A stretch of 42,071 bases of DNA from Verrucomicrobiales bacterium (lineage in GTDB: Bacteria > Verrucomicrobiota > Verrucomicrobiia > Limisphaerales > Palsa-1400): positions 62,585-104,655 of the forward strand of contig PLGF01000135.1 of assembly GCA_003138485.1 (NCBI GenBank), read 5' to 3'. Below are positions 40,903 through 42,071 of this stretch, in pieces. The position numbers and the translations under genes were made by a program. The notes under the pieces are model-generated. The model was not told the origin of the DNA. It did not search any database and was given only the letters and a program-made list of their open reading frames with translations. Each line of letters begins with the position of its first letter. Position 1 is the stretch's first letter.

Positions 40903-41538
40903 ATGAAAGATTATCAACCGCAAGTTGACGCCTCGTGGTATGAAAAGACGTCGTTCCATCCGTTAAGGATCACGAGCATTACGGAACAATTACGGCTCCT
41001 AAGCCACTACGATCCGGGCAGCGTTCTTGAGATTGGAGTCGGAAAAGGGATCATCCGGGAGTTTCTCAAGTCGTTCAGCCACATTAAACACACGTCGATT
41101 GACATCGCACCGGACCTCAACCCGAATTTTGTTGGCTCAGTCTTAAAAATGCCGTTCAGTGATTCACAATTTGATTGCATTCTGTGCTGCCAGGTCTTGG
41201 AGCATCTTCGCATTGAAGACTTCCCGGCTGCGTTGCGTGAGATCCGTAGGGTTACTCGCAGTCTGGTTATTCTTTCGCTGCCAGACAGACGCCGGATTTT
41301 TGCGCTCGGCCTTTGCCTTTTTGGATTCGGATGGAGGAAGATGGAGTTTAATCTTGAGAGCCGGAAGGCCAGGAAGGAAGGGCTTATCCCCGAGCACTAC
41401 TGGGAGATTGGGCATAGCCGCGCCACATGCGGAACAAACGTGGCCAGGATAATCCGGGCGGCCGGATTCAAAATCGAGGCCCAGTATCGCCTTGAGAAGT
41501 TTTCCTGGCATTGTTTTTTTGTGTTGAAACGGATTTGA
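40903..41538 (+). CDS. Class I SAM-dependent methyltransferase
   Basis: 211 residues. Methyltransf_11-type Rossmann motifs: VLEIGVGKGIIREFLKSF (motif I), TSIDIAPDLNPN (acidic residue after strand 2), VLKMPFSDSQFDCILCCQVL then EHL (motif post I/II) and EIRRVTRSLVILSLPD. The C-terminal part (WEIGHSRATCGTNVARIIRA) resembles methyltransferases found in glycan loci. Acceptor unknown; methylation of a polymer sugar or a lipid intermediate is possible. Start ATG 40903; a weak CGAG precedes it. It lies between the two copies of the duplicated 5' end, so it may have been brought in or enclosed by the rearrangement. Confidence 0.85.
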   Translation: MKDYQPQVDASWYEKTSFHPLRITSITEQLRLLSHYDPGSVLEIGVGKGIIREFLKSFSHIKHTSIDIAPDLNPNFVGSVLKMPFSDSQFDCILCCQVLEHLRIEDFPAALREIRRVTRSLVILSLPDRRRIFALGLCLFGFGWRKMEFNLESRKARKEGLIPEHYWEIGHSRATCGTNVARIIRAAGFKIEAQYRLEKFSWHCFFVLKRI

Positions 41539-41573
41539 GCGCGCATGGCGTTCGGCACCGTCGTAAGATTCAA

Positions 41574-41609
41574 AGAAGCTTGATTTTGAGCGGCTTCTCT
41601 TGTTTTATT
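41574..41609 (+). terminator. Weak hairpin before the last gene
   Basis: AGAAGC (41574-41579) can pair with GCTTCT (41593-41598) across a 13-base loop, followed by CTTGTTTTATT. The T-run is interrupted, so it is at best a weak terminator after the methyltransferase. It lies partly within repeat copy B. Confidence 0.25.
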
Positions 41610-41713
41610 CGTCAGAAAAACGCATGAAAAACACACACTCAAGGCGGATTGATTGGCTTCTGGTCACCTTTCTGATGGCCTGCCATGGCGTGGCGCTGGC
41701 GCAACAGGGTGTT
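41578..41713 (+). repeat. Duplicate of the 5' end of the outer-membrane protein gene, copy B
   Basis: Intact counterpart of 40442-40577, covering the upstream region and the first 30 codons of the gene at 41624. The low divergence of the 110-base core means the duplication is recent. Confidence 0.85.
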
Positions 41714-42071
41714 GAAGGGAACGCGCTGACCAATAATTTCCAGTTTCCATCCACCAATTTCCCCTCCCAGGCGATGGGGCCGACGACGCCCGGTTCCGGC
41801 CAGTTCGGGGCGTCCTTCATGGGAACCAGCGCGCTTCCCGGCGCGCCGCAGGGAGTGTACGTTCCGACGGGACTGCCGCTGGAGTCGTGGGGGCCTTTGG
41901 GAGTTTATCCGCACCTTCGTTACTCGCTCACCTATGGCAACGGGATCGAAGCTTCGCCCGGCGTCAATTCCACCACCGCCATCAACACGGTTGCCCCGGG
42001 TTTGCTCTTTACTTTGGGCGGTCACTGGATACTTGATTACACGCCCAGCCTGTCTTTTTATTCGAATCCCC
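41624..42071 (+). CDS. Predicted outer-membrane beta-barrel protein, 3' partial
   Basis: The frame is open to the window's right edge (149 codons visible). A signal peptide (WLLVTFLMACHGVALAQ) is followed by a Pro/Gly/Phe-rich linker (FQFPSTNFPSQAMGPTTPGS) and then by alternating strands starting at HLRYSLTYGNGIE, LLFTLGGHWILDYTPSLSFY, which look like transmembrane beta-strands. Such proteins occur at the ends of Verrucomicrobia EPS loci and may serve in polymer export or anchoring, but I cannot name a family with certainty. The first 30 codons and 46 upstream bases are duplicated at 40442-40577. Start ATG 41624, no strong Shine-Dalgarno. Confidence 0.65.
   Translation, partial: MKNTHSRRIDWLLVTFLMACHGVALAQQGVEGNALTNNFQFPSTNFPSQAMGPTTPGSGQFGASFMGTSALPGAPQGVYVPTGLPLESWGPLGVYPHLRYSLTYGNGIEASPGVNSTTAINTVAPGLLFTLGGHWILDYTPSLSFYSNP

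Noticed and set aside
40425-40928. A single 167-residue protein
   Set aside because: Only the first 30 residues after ATG 40488 are real (duplicated signal peptide); the remainder is an Arg/His-rich frame-shifted reading of a membrane-protein fragment.
1-42071. Insertion sequence or prophage
   Set aside because: No transposase, integrase or phage structural gene found in any frame; repeats present are short and non-coding.

Overview
The window reads as a chromosomal segment of a Gram-negative bacterium of the Verrucomicrobiota, probably a Pedosphaera/Limisphaerales-like lineage. This is inferred from the combination of GloVer repeats, choice-of-anchor E PEP-CTERM proteins, Porin_5-type porins, a filamentous-haemagglutinin-like surface protein and EPS genes of the PEP-CTERM type. 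No rRNA or marker gene is present to confirm it. No tRNA, CRISPR array or transposase gene was seen.

Left part (1-15451), cell surface and secretion. A giant repetitive adhesin-like protein runs in from the left edge (1-3192, +). Two tandemly duplicated outer-membrane porins follow on the minus strand (3210-4790, 4850-6451). Divergent to them is a 1431-residue secreted protein (6641-10936) whose N-terminal half looks like a seven-bladed GloVer propeller. Then on the minus strand come a GT-C/GT39-like membrane glycosyltransferase, two small PEP-CTERM proteins, and a two-gene unit of a nucleotidyltransferase plus a small unknown protein.

Central part (about 15600-37326), a long co-directional exopolysaccharide locus. 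It opens with a candidate promoter, a structured leader and a NusG/RfaH-like specialised antiterminator. A hairpin-plus-T-run overlaps that gene's stop codon. Then come the initiating sugar-phosphate transferase, nucleotide-sugar tailoring genes (Gfo/Idh/MocA dehydrogenase, hexapeptide acyltransferase, two DegT aminotransferases; a WbpB/D/E-like set), a FemAB-like protein, a Wzz-type co-polymerase fused to a kinase domain with a broken Walker A, a deacetylase-GT4 fusion, a second deacetylase and two GT2 enzymes. After a 267-base leader with two hairpins comes a secreted beta-helix protein, then the Wzy-like polymerase/ligase, Wzx flippase, an acyltransferase, another GT2 and a third deacetylase. 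Many neighbouring genes overlap by 1-11 bases, so the block is probably transcribed as one or two long operons. Together the genes suggest a Wzx/Wzy-dependent polymer containing acetamido sugars that is partly N-deacetylated.

Right part (37327-42071), accessory decoration and rearrangement. A 491-base non-coding region carries a large nested inverted repeat and short dispersed repeats. It is followed by a polysaccharide pyruvyl transferase and an overlapping F420-hydrogenase-beta-like iron-sulfur protein. A scar then contains a 136-base copy of the 5' end of the last gene joined out of frame to a membrane-protein remnant. A methyltransferase and the start of an outer-membrane beta-barrel protein end the window.

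Most interesting points: the leader of the beta-helix gene, where two alternative pairings can be drawn, one next to the start codon; the NusG paralog with a terminator at its own stop codon; the Walker A lysine replaced by valine in the co-polymerase; the deacetylase-GT4 fusion; and the recent duplication that left a detached signal peptide. All functional statements come from reading motifs by eye; no database search was possible.
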